Notes under the pieces: model-generated
Seen by the model: the letters and a program-made list of their open reading frames with translations, nothing else
Database searches by the model: none
What the model was told of the DNA's origin: nothing
Position numbers and translations under genes: made by a program
In this document: in pieces, positions 47,429-57,328 of the stretch
Layout of the letters: each line of letters starts with the position of its first letter
Numbering within the stretch: the first letter of the stretch is position 1
Source: Burkholderia sp. Ax-1724
GTDB taxonomy: Bacteria; Pseudomonadota; Gammaproteobacteria; Burkholderiales; Burkholderiaceae
Reading direction: 5' to 3'
Length of the DNA stretch: 64,000 nt
Assembly: GCF_011752995.1 (NCBI RefSeq)
Contig: NZ_VWWL01000002.1
Location: 248,001-312,000, forward strand

Positions 47429-48844
47429 TCAGGCCGCGGCAGCCCGGGCCGCATTCATCCGGCCAAAAACGAACTGACCGAGATACCAGACCAGTTCGGT
47501 ATTCGCGAAGATCGCCTCTTCCGTCACCGTCGACGGTTCCAGCTTCATACGACGCAGCATCAGCTTGCCCTCGCGCGACATCGTCCACGCGTGCATCAGT
47601 TCCTTGCGCGTCTTTGCGTCGGCGGCACTGAAGTGGTCGCGGCCTTGGCGCGAATCTTCGTTCATGCGCGTGCGCACTTCCTCTTCGCGCGTGGCGATGC
47701 TGTGCGCCACCGACTTCCTCGCCACGGTTCTGGCTTCCTGCTCCTGCGTCTCATCGGCAAGCAGTCTGGCCTGGACGTCGACCATCGTTCGCTCGGCGTC
47801 GGACATCTTCCAGTTGTCGCGCAGCGCGCGCATCAGATAGCCCGCCGGACTCTTCTTGACCTGGCCGCGTTTGATTCTGAAGCGCGTGTATTCGACCGCC
47901 TGCTGAATGCGCTCATCGGTCCACACGTCGCGATTCTCGGAAATCTCGGTGAACTGCTTGGTCGATAGCCCGAATTCGTCGGTGAGAATCTTGTACAGAT
48001 GACTCGCATCGGCAAGGCTCGCGAGCACGGCATCGGCCGTGTCCTTGCGCTTGAGCAGGAAGCGGATGCGATCGATTTTCTTCGAGGTTGTCGACGCCGT
48101 CCGCGTCTCGTACGAAAGTTCGACGTCCGATACATCGTTGATCTCACGGACCGCCGGCTCGAGCCAGTCGCGCTTGAAGTACTTGAAGATAGCCGCGTTC
48201 GCGCCCATTTTGCCGGGCCAATTGCGCATCTCTTCGAGCTGAATCCAGTCCGTACGCCCCGCGGGCACGTACGGCAAAACTTTGTCGTAGATCGCGCGCG
48301 CGAGGCTGCGCGTGAACGCGGTCGAAATACGCAGACTCAGCCAGTGCGATTTCTGCGGATCGCGGATGTGAGGCACGAGCCGCGGATGGACGTCGAAACG
48401 CATTCGCCCGCGATGAAAACCGACCATGCCGATAAGTTGAACCTGGACCCAGAGATCGTCCTCGTTCGGATCGCGGTCCGCCGGCGTATTCGTCACGCGG
48501 ACTTTCGCGTTCTGCGCTTCGTCGGCAATCGTGCGTAAATGCTTGAGATTGCGGCTGTCGTAACGCATCAGCCACTTGAAATAGTTAAGCTCGATGTCGT
48601 ACTGATCGCGCTCCTCGGGCTCCTGCGCGACGATGAAATACGCAGCGTCGAGAAAGCGCCGCGCGGGTAGCCCCATATTGACGATTTCGGTGAAGAAGTC
48701 GTTGCGCTGATAGCCGATCTCCCGATTGGCTTCGTTGATGCGCAACCCCTGGTCGAACATGTCTTCGAACAGCGCGAGTGCCATCTGGCGTGAGGTGGCC
48801 TTCGACTTGCCCCCTTCCGGATTGTCCGCCGTCATGTTCTTCAT
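47429..48844 (-). CDS. repA: Replication initiator protein (Rep_3/RepA-like)
   Basis: This 471-residue protein has features of secondary-replicon initiators of Burkholderia-type bacteria: an N-terminal segment LALFEDMFDQGLRINEANREIGYQRNDFFTEIVNMGLPARRFLDAAYFIVAQEP, then winged-helix-rich LSLRISTAFTRSLARAIYDKVLPYVP and IQLEEMRNWPGKMGANAAIFKYFKRDWLEPAVREIN. It would bind the iterons directly upstream and start replication. The start is set at ATG 48844, with ATG 48835 possible. It is divergent from parAB. Confidence 0.83.
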   Translation of the reverse strand: MKNMTADNPEGGKSKATSRQMALALFEDMFDQGLRINEANREIGYQRNDFFTEIVNMGLPARRFLDAAYFIVAQEPEERDQYDIELNYFKWLMRYDSRNLKHLRTIADEAQNAKVRVTNTPADRDPNEDDLWVQVQLIGMVGFHRGRMRFDVHPRLVPHIRDPQKSHWLSLRISTAFTRSLARAIYDKVLPYVPAGRTDWIQLEEMRNWPGKMGANAAIFKYFKRDWLEPAVREINDVSDVELSYETRTASTTSKKIDRIRFLLKRKDTADAVLASLADASHLYKILTDEFGLSTKQFTEISENRDVWTDERIQQAVEYTRFRIKRGQVKKSPAGYLMRALRDNWKMSDAERTMVDVQARLLADETQEQEARTVARKSVAHSIATREEEVRTRMNEDSRQGRDHFSAADAKTRKELMHAWTMSREGKLMLRRMKLEPSTVTEEAIFANTELVWYLGQFVFGRMNAARAAAA

Positions 48845-49875
48845 CCACTTTTTTCGCTTCCGGGACTCTAGCACGTGGTGGTGAGCTGTCAACACACAGA
48901 ACCTCACCATCAGGGCGTGGCCTCGCGGCAAGGAAGTTCGTGCTGCGGATGAGCACACAGAATCTCACCCGAGACACAACCAACCTCACCGACGGAGCGG
49001 CTCATTGTGGAGCCAGGCCTTGTATGACAGCACTTCTGGCCGATTCCGATGGCTTTGCACAACCCACCTCACCTTTGCAGTGGCAAGCGTCTGTCATGCA
49101 CACCGGGCCTCACCTTGATGGGGAAAGAGCCTCACCTTCCTGCACAACAGGCCGCACCTTTACGCACATTCCACCTCACCTTTGGCACAACCCACCTCAC
49201 CTTTCTGAAGTTAAGTAGTTGAATTAACTGGACATTGAAACTTCCTGTTGGTTTGTTGGTTCGTTCTTGTTTTAAAAACAACCCACCAACTGCGATTTGC
49301 AAAGCTGAAAAGAGAAATGACGCAATGCAGCAAGGTGAGGTTGATTGTGCGCGTCTGGAAAGCGCAATCTCGATTTTGGGTGATGGTGAGGTTTGTTGTG
49401 CTGCTGGGTGAGATTGAAATACCCTGGTTTGGTTATGGATCGGCTCCTTAGCCGTTGAGTTCAGGGCCATGTAGGTGAGGTTGATTGTGCGTAGGGGCTT
49501 TCGAAGCGATTCTGATCCCGTATGGTCGCGTTTCGCCCGGCAATTTCGAGGAAAGGTGAGGTCAGTTGTGCTGTAAAGGGTTCGTCAGTGAGACGCGAAA
49601 ATGAGAAAATGCACAAATGACCTCACCAGACGCCAATTTTTTAGGCACGCTGAGACTTGCTCCGGGGATTTTTCGGATAAAGGTGAGGTCATTTGTGCCT
49701 CGCCGAGGTCGCTCAAATAGTCGTGTTTAGCGAGCAAGAGCGCGATCGCCTCCGAAATTGGGCTCTGAAGTGTGTCGAAGTGCGAAAAATCTGCATAAAA
49801 ACAGTAATTTAAAAAGCTATTTTCAAGCATTTCCTGTATTCTGAGGTTTCTAGAATTTTATGGGAAAACCTCAGA
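48845..49875. other. Replication origin region with iterons
   Basis: The region between repA and parA holds at least 14 copies of a 17-bp repeat, consensus GCACAANNNACCTCACC, often followed by TTT. Forward copies begin near 48892, 48953, 48974, 49057, 49098, 49142, 49164, 49185 and 49611; inverted copies near 49334, 49385, 49474, 49555 and 49682. An AT-rich gap with TTGTTTTAAAAACAA (49267-49281) separates the two arms and may be the unwinding element. The sequence after 49780 is again AT-rich. No protein gene is supported here. Confidence 0.88.
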
Positions 49876-49876
49876 A
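49839..49876. promoter_or_regulatory. Inverted repeat over the parA start
   Basis: TTCTGAGGTTT and AAACCTCAGAA are perfect 11-bp arms separated by 16 bases; the right arm ends at the first base of the parA start codon. The location suits autoregulation by ParA or ParB. Confidence 0.65.
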
Positions 49877-51087
49877 TGGTCAGAACGAGCCAACTTCCTG
49901 CCGTAGACCGAACCGTTCACTTTGAGCAGATCAGCCAGTTTGCGGAAAAGGTCACGATTTTTACCAATGAGCTGCGTGACACGATTCTGGCTCCGCGTCC
50001 GCGAAAGACGGCTCCTGTTTTCAAGACGGGTGAGATTGCCGAGATGTGCAATATCTCTCACTCGCAGGTTCAATATCTTGCGACCAAGGGCGACGGTGAA
50101 TTGCCCTCGGGCACCGCTGCCGGCACCGGTCGCACCCGCACGTTCACCCTCGAAGAAGCGCGCATCTGGGTGCAGAAAATTTCTGATATCTACCAGACTC
50201 CGCTCGTCACCCGCGTGAAGGAGCCGGACGGAAAGATCATCATTACCGCTCAGCTCAAAGGTGGGTCCGCGAAGACGACAACGACCATGTGCCTCGCTCA
50301 AGGCCTATCGTTGCGCGGCCGCAAGGTACTTGTGGTCGACCTCGATCCGCAGGCGTCACTGTCGGAACTGTGCGGACTGTATGCGGAAAAAGATGTGACA
50401 CCGGAAGATACGGTGCTGCCGTACGTCTATGACCAGGATATCGAAGGGGGTCTCGAAGGCCGGGTGCAGTCGACTTACTGGGATGGCATCGATGTCATTC
50501 CGGCGCACACGGAGCTGATCGGTGCTGAGTTTCATTTGCCGGCAATGCAAAAGGTGAGGCCGGGTTTCCGGTTTTGGACAGTCCTTCGCCAGGGCCTCGA
50601 ACCGCTACGGAAGAAGTACGACTACATTCTGATGGACACATCGCCGTCGCTGTCATACCTCAATCTGAATGCACTCATGGCGGCGGATGCAATGGTGATG
50701 CCGATGGTGCCGGAGAACCTCGACTTCATCAGTTCGCTGTCGTTCTGGAGACTCTTCTCGGACGTGTCGAAGAGCTTCATCAAGTACGAGAAGGACAAGA
50801 AATACGACTTCGTCTCGCTGGTGCTTTCGAGGGTCGATTACGGGCGAAACTCGTCGGCGCCCATCGTGCGTGCGTGGGCACAGAGCGCATACGAAAACTG
50901 GCTGCACTCGATTGAAGTGCCGGCGAGCTCGGTGATGAGTACGGGCGCGCTGGCGTTCTCGACGGTCTTTGACATCAGCAGCACCCACAGCGCAGCCAAG
51001 TCGCTGCAGCGTGTACGGCAGCCGCTGGTTGACTATTGCCGATGGATCGACGAAATCTATTCGGAAAAATGGAGGAACGCGCAATGA
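49876..51087 (+). CDS. parA: ParA partition ATPase with N-terminal HTH
   Basis: The 403-residue ParA has an N-terminal DNA-binding part (FKTGEIAEMCNISHSQVQYLATKG), as in type Ia ParA that represses its own operon, then a deviant Walker A LKGGSAKTTTTMCLAQGL, VLVVDLDPQASLSELCGL and YDYILMDTSPSLSYLNLNAL. It moves the replicon copies with ParB. Its stop overlaps the parB start (ATGA). An inverted repeat over the start suggests autoregulation. Confidence 0.93.
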   Translation: MVRTSQLPAVDRTVHFEQISQFAEKVTIFTNELRDTILAPRPRKTAPVFKTGEIAEMCNISHSQVQYLATKGDGELPSGTAAGTGRTRTFTLEEARIWVQKISDIYQTPLVTRVKEPDGKIIITAQLKGGSAKTTTTMCLAQGLSLRGRKVLVVDLDPQASLSELCGLYAEKDVTPEDTVLPYVYDQDIEGGLEGRVQSTYWDGIDVIPAHTELIGAEFHLPAMQKVRPGFRFWTVLRQGLEPLRKKYDYILMDTSPSLSYLNLNALMAADAMVMPMVPENLDFISSLSFWRLFSDVSKSFIKYEKDKKYDFVSLVLSRVDYGRNSSAPIVRAWAQSAYENWLHSIEVPASSVMSTGALAFSTVFDISSTHSAAKSLQRVRQPLVDYCRWIDEIYSEKWRNAQ

Positions 51088-52058
51088 GTAATATGCGAGA
51101 ACAGTTGCTGGCCAAGACGTCCGGCATTCGCAAGACCTCGGCCATCAATGAGGACGAGGTGAAGCGCAGCAATCGCACGCAGACAGCGCCCGGCCTCGCG
51201 GGCGCGCTAGCCGTTGCGCAGCTTCGGGTACAGGAGCTGGAGGCAACCGGTGTTGCATCGCAGTTGGCGGTGGCGGGAATTTTGCCCAATCCCTGGCAGC
51301 CTCGGCGGGTGTTCAACGAAGCCAAGCTTGCGGAACTCGCCGAGTCCATCCGTGAGGTTGGACTCATGCAGCCGATCGTTGTGCGTCGTGTCGCCGACGA
51401 TTATCAGATTGTTGCTGGTGAGCGGCGTTGGCGAGCACACAAGATGCTCGGACTCGATACGATCAAGGCGGTGGTGGCGGACTGCTCCGACTCGGATATG
51501 GCCGTTCTGGCGATGGTCGAAAATATCAGCCGGGACGATCTGGCCGATTACGAGATCGGGGTTGCTATCCGCAGATCGGAGACGGAGTTTCCGAACCGGA
51601 AGCGACTGGCGGAGGCGATGGGTTTGTCTCGTGCAGGGCTTTACCAATTTCTTGCGTTCGACAATCTTCCGGACTTTATCAAAAAGGATCTGGATATCCA
51701 GCCGCGGCTTCTTGGTGGAACTGCGGCACAGGCGATTGCCGCGGCGATCAAAAAACACGGCGAGGATGGCATCAAGGCCGCGCGTGAAATTTGGCCGCTG
51801 CTGGTGAGAGGCGAAATGGATCAGGGCAAGATCGCCTCGGCCATTGTGGCGCTGGCCACGAGACAGACGACGTCAGGCGGAGCGAGCGGACGCAGCATCG
51901 AAAAGTTTTTCTCGGGACGGGAGCACGCAGGAAGTATCACGAAGGACATCAGCAACTTTACGATCAAGATCAAGACCGGAGTGATTACCGAGGCGCAGGA
52001 GATTCAGATACGTCAGCTTATCGGGCAGATGTTTCATGCGCAGCCCAAGACGAATTGA
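51084..52058 (+). CDS. parB: ParB centromere-binding protein
   Basis: The 324-residue protein has the ParB/Srx domain: NPWQPRRVFNEAKLAELAESIREVGLMQPIVVRR, GERRWRAHKMLGL, then MVENISRDDLADYEIGVAIRR and the HTH LAEAMGLSRAGLYQFLAF. It binds parS and loads clamps with CTP. GGAGG precedes the ATG at 51084, which overlaps parA. A terminator and a long palindrome follow. Confidence 0.93.
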   Translation: MSNMREQLLAKTSGIRKTSAINEDEVKRSNRTQTAPGLAGALAVAQLRVQELEATGVASQLAVAGILPNPWQPRRVFNEAKLAELAESIREVGLMQPIVVRRVADDYQIVAGERRWRAHKMLGLDTIKAVVADCSDSDMAVLAMVENISRDDLADYEIGVAIRRSETEFPNRKRLAEAMGLSRAGLYQFLAFDNLPDFIKKDLDIQPRLLGGTAAQAIAAAIKKHGEDGIKAAREIWPLLVRGEMDQGKIASAIVALATRQTTSGGASGRSIEKFFSGREHAGSITKDISNFTIKIKTGVITEAQEIQIRQLIGQMFHAQPKTN

Positions 52059-52081
52059 CTAATCGTTGGTTTGTAAGAGAG

Positions 52082-52106
52082 AAGCCCGCCTCGTGCGGGC
52101 TTTTTT
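52082..52106 (+). terminator. Rho-independent terminator after parAB
   Basis: AAGCCCGC-CTCGT-GCGGGCTT followed by TTTT lies 24 bp after the parB stop. It has a classic stem, short loop and T tract. Confidence 0.9.
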
Positions 52107-52141
52107 GTTGGTGGCGGGCGGGTTGTTCTGGCGGGATGGAG

Positions 52142-52162
52142 AGTGTCTAGAGTCTAGACACT
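52142..52162. promoter_or_regulatory. 21-bp perfect palindrome, parS candidate
   Basis: AGTGTCTAGA-G-TCTAGACACT is perfectly symmetric with 10-bp arms. It lies 84 bp after parB and beyond the terminator, a usual place for a centromere. I saw no second copy in the window by eye. Confidence 0.55.
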
Positions 52163-54433
52163 TTGGGTGGCTGGCCGAGTGACGCCTGTGTTGTCAGGGT
52201 TGCGCGAGGGGAAAAGGCGATCTGCTGGTCTGTTTGATTGCGACTCTCTTTGTCTCGCTTTGGGGTGGGCAGCCGGTTCTCAACGGGCGTTGGCCGCTCA
52301 GGGATCGCTCGGTTGGAACGGCCGTTCAGAAAGATATTTGATCTCGATTTTTTATCACCACTTCGCTTGCTGGGACGGGAGGGAAGTATTCGATCGACAC
52401 TCAAAGCGAGATTCACCGTTCCCTCGCTTGGCATCTGGGTGATCTCGTGTTTGCCGGCGATGATCCGAGCCTCGGCGCCTTTCTCGATCCGTTGATGCAG
52501 TTGGACGAGGCCATTGGCTGTCCCATCGAAGATGAGATGGTGAGCGCGTATTTAGAAGCGGCGTGTGGAACGGTCACTTTGTTGCTTATCTCGTCCGCTC
52601 GTGTTCTTTCTCATCCGGCTGCTCGGTATCGGGCGATATCTCCTAAACATAACGTGGCCCGAGGGTGGGCGCGTCGAACAGATAAGTTGGTAGCCGTTCG
52701 TCGAATAAACCCCACTTGTTGACGCGAGAGTGAACTCCGTGCGTAAGGAGTTACTTGAAGGTATTGCGTCGGCTCATTGGTGCCGCCGTATGCGCTGACA
52801 TTTCTACGGGGAGAAGCAGAATGCGGGGTCTGGGTATTCCAGCTCAGATACCCGCTACTGCAGTCTGCCGAAATATTTGCTGCGTGGTCCGATCTCTACT
52901 TACGCCCTGTTTCCCTTGAGAGGCTCGTTCTCGACGGCCATCACAACGATCAGGCTCGCACAAAAAGTCGCATGGAGTTTTTCTCGCGTCCTCCGTTTGC
53001 CGTGTCATTGACGGCGTGCAGCAAAAACGGTCTGCTGACCTTCTGTCATCGGCCTCGCTCCATTGCCGTGTGCACCTTGAGGACCGATTTCACTACATGG
53101 CTTTGGCGCGTATAAACATTGGCCATCTTCCTTATATTGGGTTGTGCTCTGGGAAATGGACCCGTCGCAGAGGGCCTGTCTGGTTCGACTAATAATGAGG
53201 CGCAGATTCAGTTGTCTCTAACGATTACGGCGCCGGCGTGAACGATCCGCGGATCACGTGGAGTTTGGCCTACTGGTCTGGAGAGCGACGATCAAGCCAG
53301 CATGGAGGCTGGAACGTCCAATCAGTAGAGAACGTCCTGAATCGATATTCACGGAAGAGTTCGCTGGCTTACCGTAGGGTCGGCAAATGCGCTATCGAGG
53401 TGCCAAAAATCCTCCCTTGTCAGGGGAAGCCGGCTCAACCCATGAGGGGAAATTTCAAAGCTGCCAAGAACAATGGCGGGCTAGCATCAATGGCAACAGC
53501 CTGATAGATAGCCTTTTACAGGTCCGACAGGAACAGGATTTACGTCTTGATCCTGATGCAGCGAAGCCGACTCTTCTTCCTCTACGAAGGCCATATGGGG
53601 ATCGTAGATGTTCTTAGGCCAGGTCCTGCCTACACGAGACTTGGTGCAAACAGACGCTAGCTTCATGACTGCAACAGCGTAGTCCCGCAGCACTACCCGG
53701 CATGCTATCGCGATTTACTTCCCGTTCTGAACTCCGCAGAGCTAGGGTCAATGCCTGTCGGCGATCAGCAGCCGTAAGAGGGTTACGGTAAAGATAACAG
53801 CGCAGCGATCCGGCGGTTTTCCTAGCGAATCGCCATCTCATCATTCTCAAGCCGATCGGTATAGGCGTGGGAACATATCGCTTTATCCACGGACACCACG
53901 CGACAGCATCCTTACCGAAACCCACGTGTCAGGCGAGCGAACAACAGGGAAGGGAGGTAATATAATTAGGGGCTATATCAATTGACCAGCCACAAGCAGT
54001 TAAATTGCGCAAAGCAATACCAATTTCGACAATATATGCACAAGTTTGTGATTCCCGAGCCAATTTAGCGTGTAGCCGCATCGTGAAACAATATAAAACG
54101 GCGGGAAAACCAAGCAACTCACTGTTTTATAAGCTGTTTTTAGAAATTATGAATTATGTTTCACGAAAAAAGGGCGTTTGCCAAGCGAAACGAGAGTTGT
54201 TCTCGCCGGATGGGATGTATATCGGAAATATCTAAGAAAGTATCGACGAGCCGTAGCATTCAATACGTAATTTGTAGCGAACGTCAACGCTCCATCCAAC
54301 GAACTCCCACCGTTCCGCACCCATAACCGGGATCACGAAATTCAGTAGTACGCGCGCAAAAACTATCAATTTTATTTGCGGACCGACACCCGAATAATCC
54401 GTCTCACGCTCTCACCACAATGACGGTGACAGC
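52163..54433. other. Gene-poor, decayed region downstream of parAB
   Basis: About 2.3 kb has lower GC and no convincing gene. Segments such as GDLVFAGDDPSLGAFLDPLMQLDEAIGCPIEDEMVSAYLEAA (frame around 52435-52560) look protein-like but lack a start. The frames at 52777-53115 and 53487-53925 have no recognisable motif. The part from 53940 to 54370 is markedly AT-rich. It looks like remnants plus spacer DNA. Confidence 0.5.
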
Positions 54434-54787
54434 ATGTCAAAATCCACCCGCATCCAACGCGGAATCCGCCTTTACAGCGATCGGCATGAGTGCTTCCTGC
54501 GCAAGCTCGACCTCGAGGGCTACATTGCCGAAGCGGCAAAAATCGGCGCCAGTGGCATTGAAATCGTAAGCGAGCAGATGATTCCCAACGCGTCCGATGC
54601 GTTTTATGCCCAATGGCGCGAATGGAAAGCGCAGTACGGCACGACACCGGTTTGTCACGATCTCTTTCTCGACACGAAGCGCTATCCTGACCGTCGCCTC
54701 GCTGATGACGAATGCGTCACATCCATCGAGGCCGATTTGCGTCACGCGTCCAGACTCGGCTGCACGCTTCGTGCGCGTACTCGTTAG
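54434..54787 (+). pseudogene. Truncated sugar phosphate isomerase/epimerase-like gene
   Basis: The 117-residue frame begins MSKSTRIQRGIRLYSDRHECFLRKLDLEGYIAEAAKIGASGIEIVSEQMIPN, as in AP-endonuclease-2-type TIM-barrel isomerases of about 300-350 residues. It covers only the first barrel strands and then ends in unrelated sequence (CTLRARTR). The rest of the gene is missing, so it is probably a remnant. Confidence 0.65.
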
Positions 54788-54960
54788 CGTATCCGCCGCA
54801 TATTCTCTCGCGCTACTCGTGATCGCCGCCGTGCCACGTGCGCGTCGCGCAGGATGGAGAGCGCGATGCCGAACACGGCAGCGGGGCAGCAGGGCAGTGA
54901 CGCGTCATATCGCCAACAAACAGAATCACTCTCCGTCCAGCGGACACTCGAAGCCCCCGC

Positions 54961-55875
54961 TCATCGAATCTGCAAATGAGCTTCGAGCGTTTGCGCCAGC
55001 ACATCGATTTTCGGTGTGCGTCGCCGCGCAACCGGCCATATCAGGCTGAGCGGTAAGCCGTCGGTGGCGGCGTCCGCGAGGATTTCGACCACGCGTCCAG
55101 CCTTCAGATCGTCCCGCACCAGCCAGGTGGCGAGCTGCGCAATGCCGAGTCCCGCCCGTACGAATGCGAGTTGCGCCTCCGCGTCTCCCGCCACGATGCG
55201 GGAGCGAACGACGCGCTGGCCAATGTGCCCGTCCGCCTGAACGTACGACCATGCCGATTGCGTGCCGTCCGGCCGTCCATAGACGATGCAGTCGTGCCTT
55301 TCCAGATCGTCGATCGTCAGCGGCGCGCGGTTCCGTTCAAGATAGGCCGGTGCCGCACAGAAGATCAGTCTTTCATGGCCCATGGCGTGGTGTGCGAGCG
55401 ATGACGGCAGATCCTGCGGGCCACCGATGCGCACGGCCAGATCGACGCCTTCGTCGGCCAGGTCGACGAAACGGTCCGCGAACAGCAGATGCGGCCGCAC
55501 CTCCGGATACTGCGCGGCAAACCGCAGCAATACCGGCACGACACACAGCCGCCCGAACGATGCCGGCAAGGCAATGCGCACGGTGCCGACCGGCTCGCGC
55601 TTTTGCGCGGCGAGCACGGCTTCCGTCTCCGCAAGCTCGCCCAGGATGTTCGTGCATGTGGCGTAGAACGCGTGTCCCGCATCGGTGAGTGACAGGCTGC
55701 GCGTTGTCCGCTCGAACAGCACGACACCGAGCCGCTGTTCGAGCCGAGCGATGCTTTTGCTCACAGCCGAGCTCGTCAGGTTCAGTTGCTGGGCGGCGGC
55801 GGTGAAACTGCCGGCATCGGCGGCACAAACAAAAGGCACGATGCCTTTCAGACGTTCGTTCGGGAAAGTGGTCAA
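54961..55875 (-). CDS. LysR family transcriptional regulator
   Basis: The 304-residue protein has an N-terminal HTH (LKGIVPFVCAADAGSFTAAAQQLNLTSSAVSKSIARLEQRLGVVLFERTTRSLSLTDAG) and a LysR effector domain. The start is TTG at 55875, the only start consistent with the conserved N-terminus. It is divergent from a PRISE-like reductase, which it probably controls. Confidence 0.9.
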   Translation of the reverse strand: MTTFPNERLKGIVPFVCAADAGSFTAAAQQLNLTSSAVSKSIARLEQRLGVVLFERTTRSLSLTDAGHAFYATCTNILGELAETEAVLAAQKREPVGTVRIALPASFGRLCVVPVLLRFAAQYPEVRPHLLFADRFVDLADEGVDLAVRIGGPQDLPSSLAHHAMGHERLIFCAAPAYLERNRAPLTIDDLERHDCIVYGRPDGTQSAWSYVQADGHIGQRVVRSRIVAGDAEAQLAFVRAGLGIAQLATWLVRDDLKAGRVVEILADAATDGLPLSLIWPVARRRTPKIDVLAQTLEAHLQIR

Positions 55876-55970
55876 TTGATGAAATTAATTCTCGAAAATG
55901 ATGAAATATTATCCGAGATAGGAATTCATGTCTGAAGTACCCTCATCCGGTCACCAATCCGGAGAAACAG

Positions 55971-57038
55971 ATGAGCAAGAAAGCATTGATCGTCGGCGCA
56001 AGCGGCGTAGTAGGGCGGGCCTTGGCGGAACGCCTGTTGTCGACCAGCTGGACTGTCTATGGACTGTCGCGCGGGCGCAGTGCCGCCGTGCCCGGCTGCG
56101 TGCCTGTCGTCGCGGACCTGACCGCAGCCGATTCGGTTGCCGCTGCGACGGCGGGCCTCGACGTCAGCCATGTCTTTTTCACCGCCTGGTCACGTCAGGC
56201 GACCGAGAAGGAGAACATTCGCGTCAACGGCGCGATGGTTCGCCATGTCCTCGGTTCTCTCGCGCACTCCACGAAGCTCGAACACGCTGCACTGGTGACG
56301 GGCCTCAAACACTATCTGGGTCCGTTCGAAGCCTACGCATCCGGCGCTGTCCCCGATACGCCATTTCGCGAAGTGCAGGGCCGTCAGCCGGTCGAAAATT
56401 TCTACTACGAGCAGGAAGACCGGCTTTTCGAAGCAGCAGCCCGCGACGGCTTCACCTGGAGCGTGCATCGCCCGCACACGATCATCGGGTTTGCACCGGG
56501 CAATGCCATGAACATGGGGCAGACGCTGGCCGTCTACGCAACACTGTGCCGGCATAGCGGACAACCGTTCGTCTTTCCCGGCTCCGCGGCGCAGTGGAAC
56601 GGGCTGACGGACATGACCGATGCGCGTCTTCTGGCCCGCCATCTTGAATGGGCCGCCACGAGCACGGCCGCGCGCAATGAGGACTTCAACGTCGTCAATG
56701 GCGATGTGTTTCGCTGGAAGACGATGTGGGGACAACTGGCCGATTACTTCGGCATCGAAGCCGCACCGTTCGACGGTACCGTGCGGCCACTCGAAGGCCG
56801 GATGCAGGACGCGGCGCGCCAGTGGCGCGACATTGCGAACTGGCACGGACTGAAAGAGCAGAACATCGACCGGCTGGCTTCATGGTGGCACACGGACGCC
56901 GATCTCGGACGTCCGATGGAAGTCGTGACGGACATGACAAAGAGCCGCAAGGCAGGGTTCCTGGATTATCAAGGCACGCCAGATGCGTTCTTCGATCTTT
57001 TCGGACGCCTGAAGGCGGAGCGTCTCATTCCGGGTTGA
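55971..57038 (+). CDS. PRISE-like extended SDR (progesterone 5-beta-reductase/iridoid synthase family)
   Basis: The 355-residue protein has the Rossmann motif GASGVVG, then a VFFTAWSR segment, LVTGLKHYLGPFEAY and the active-site motif NFYYEQEDRLFEAA, where the tyrosine corresponds to the catalytic residue of PRISE enzymes. They reduce activated C=C bonds of enones. GGAGAAACAG precedes the ATG at 55971. The substrate is unknown. Divergently transcribed from its LysR regulator. Confidence 0.87.
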   Translation: MSKKALIVGASGVVGRALAERLLSTSWTVYGLSRGRSAAVPGCVPVVADLTAADSVAAATAGLDVSHVFFTAWSRQATEKENIRVNGAMVRHVLGSLAHSTKLEHAALVTGLKHYLGPFEAYASGAVPDTPFREVQGRQPVENFYYEQEDRLFEAAARDGFTWSVHRPHTIIGFAPGNAMNMGQTLAVYATLCRHSGQPFVFPGSAAQWNGLTDMTDARLLARHLEWAATSTAARNEDFNVVNGDVFRWKTMWGQLADYFGIEAAPFDGTVRPLEGRMQDAARQWRDIANWHGLKEQNIDRLASWWHTDADLGRPMEVVTDMTKSRKAGFLDYQGTPDAFFDLFGRLKAERLIPG

Positions 57039-57261
57039 GAGCTTGGTTGCCCGCCTCAACCTCGCGCGCGCATTCGGGCAACACATCCTTGAATCACACG
57101 TAAGCCGGATCGTTGTCGCGCATCATCAGCTTACTTACCGCGGATCGTCGATTCATTTCGTGCCGACAACGCGGAACGTATTGAAACCGGAATTTTCCAG
57201 CTGAAACCAGGGCGGAAAAGTTCTGTTCAGGTCGCCCGTTCCTGATTGATGCGCAAAGTAA

Positions 57262-57295
57262 AAAGCCGTCACCGTGAAGTCACGATGACGGCTTT
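57262..57295. terminator. Long hairpin terminator
   Basis: AAAGCCGTCA pairs with TGACGGCTTT, and inside it CGTGA pairs with TCACG around a 2-base loop. It lies between convergent genes and can terminate both. Confidence 0.75.
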
Positions 57296-57328
57296 CCATT
57301 CGGCCGTTGTTTTGAGTGGCGCTTCCTG

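Noticed and set aside
48845-49700. Repeats considered as a CRISPR array
   Set aside because: Units are 17 bp, irregularly spaced and in both orientations, and sit between repA and parA. This is an iteron origin, not CRISPR.
53883-53891. TTATCCACG, one mismatch from a DnaA box
   Set aside because: A single site 4 kb from the iterons in decayed DNA; probably chance.
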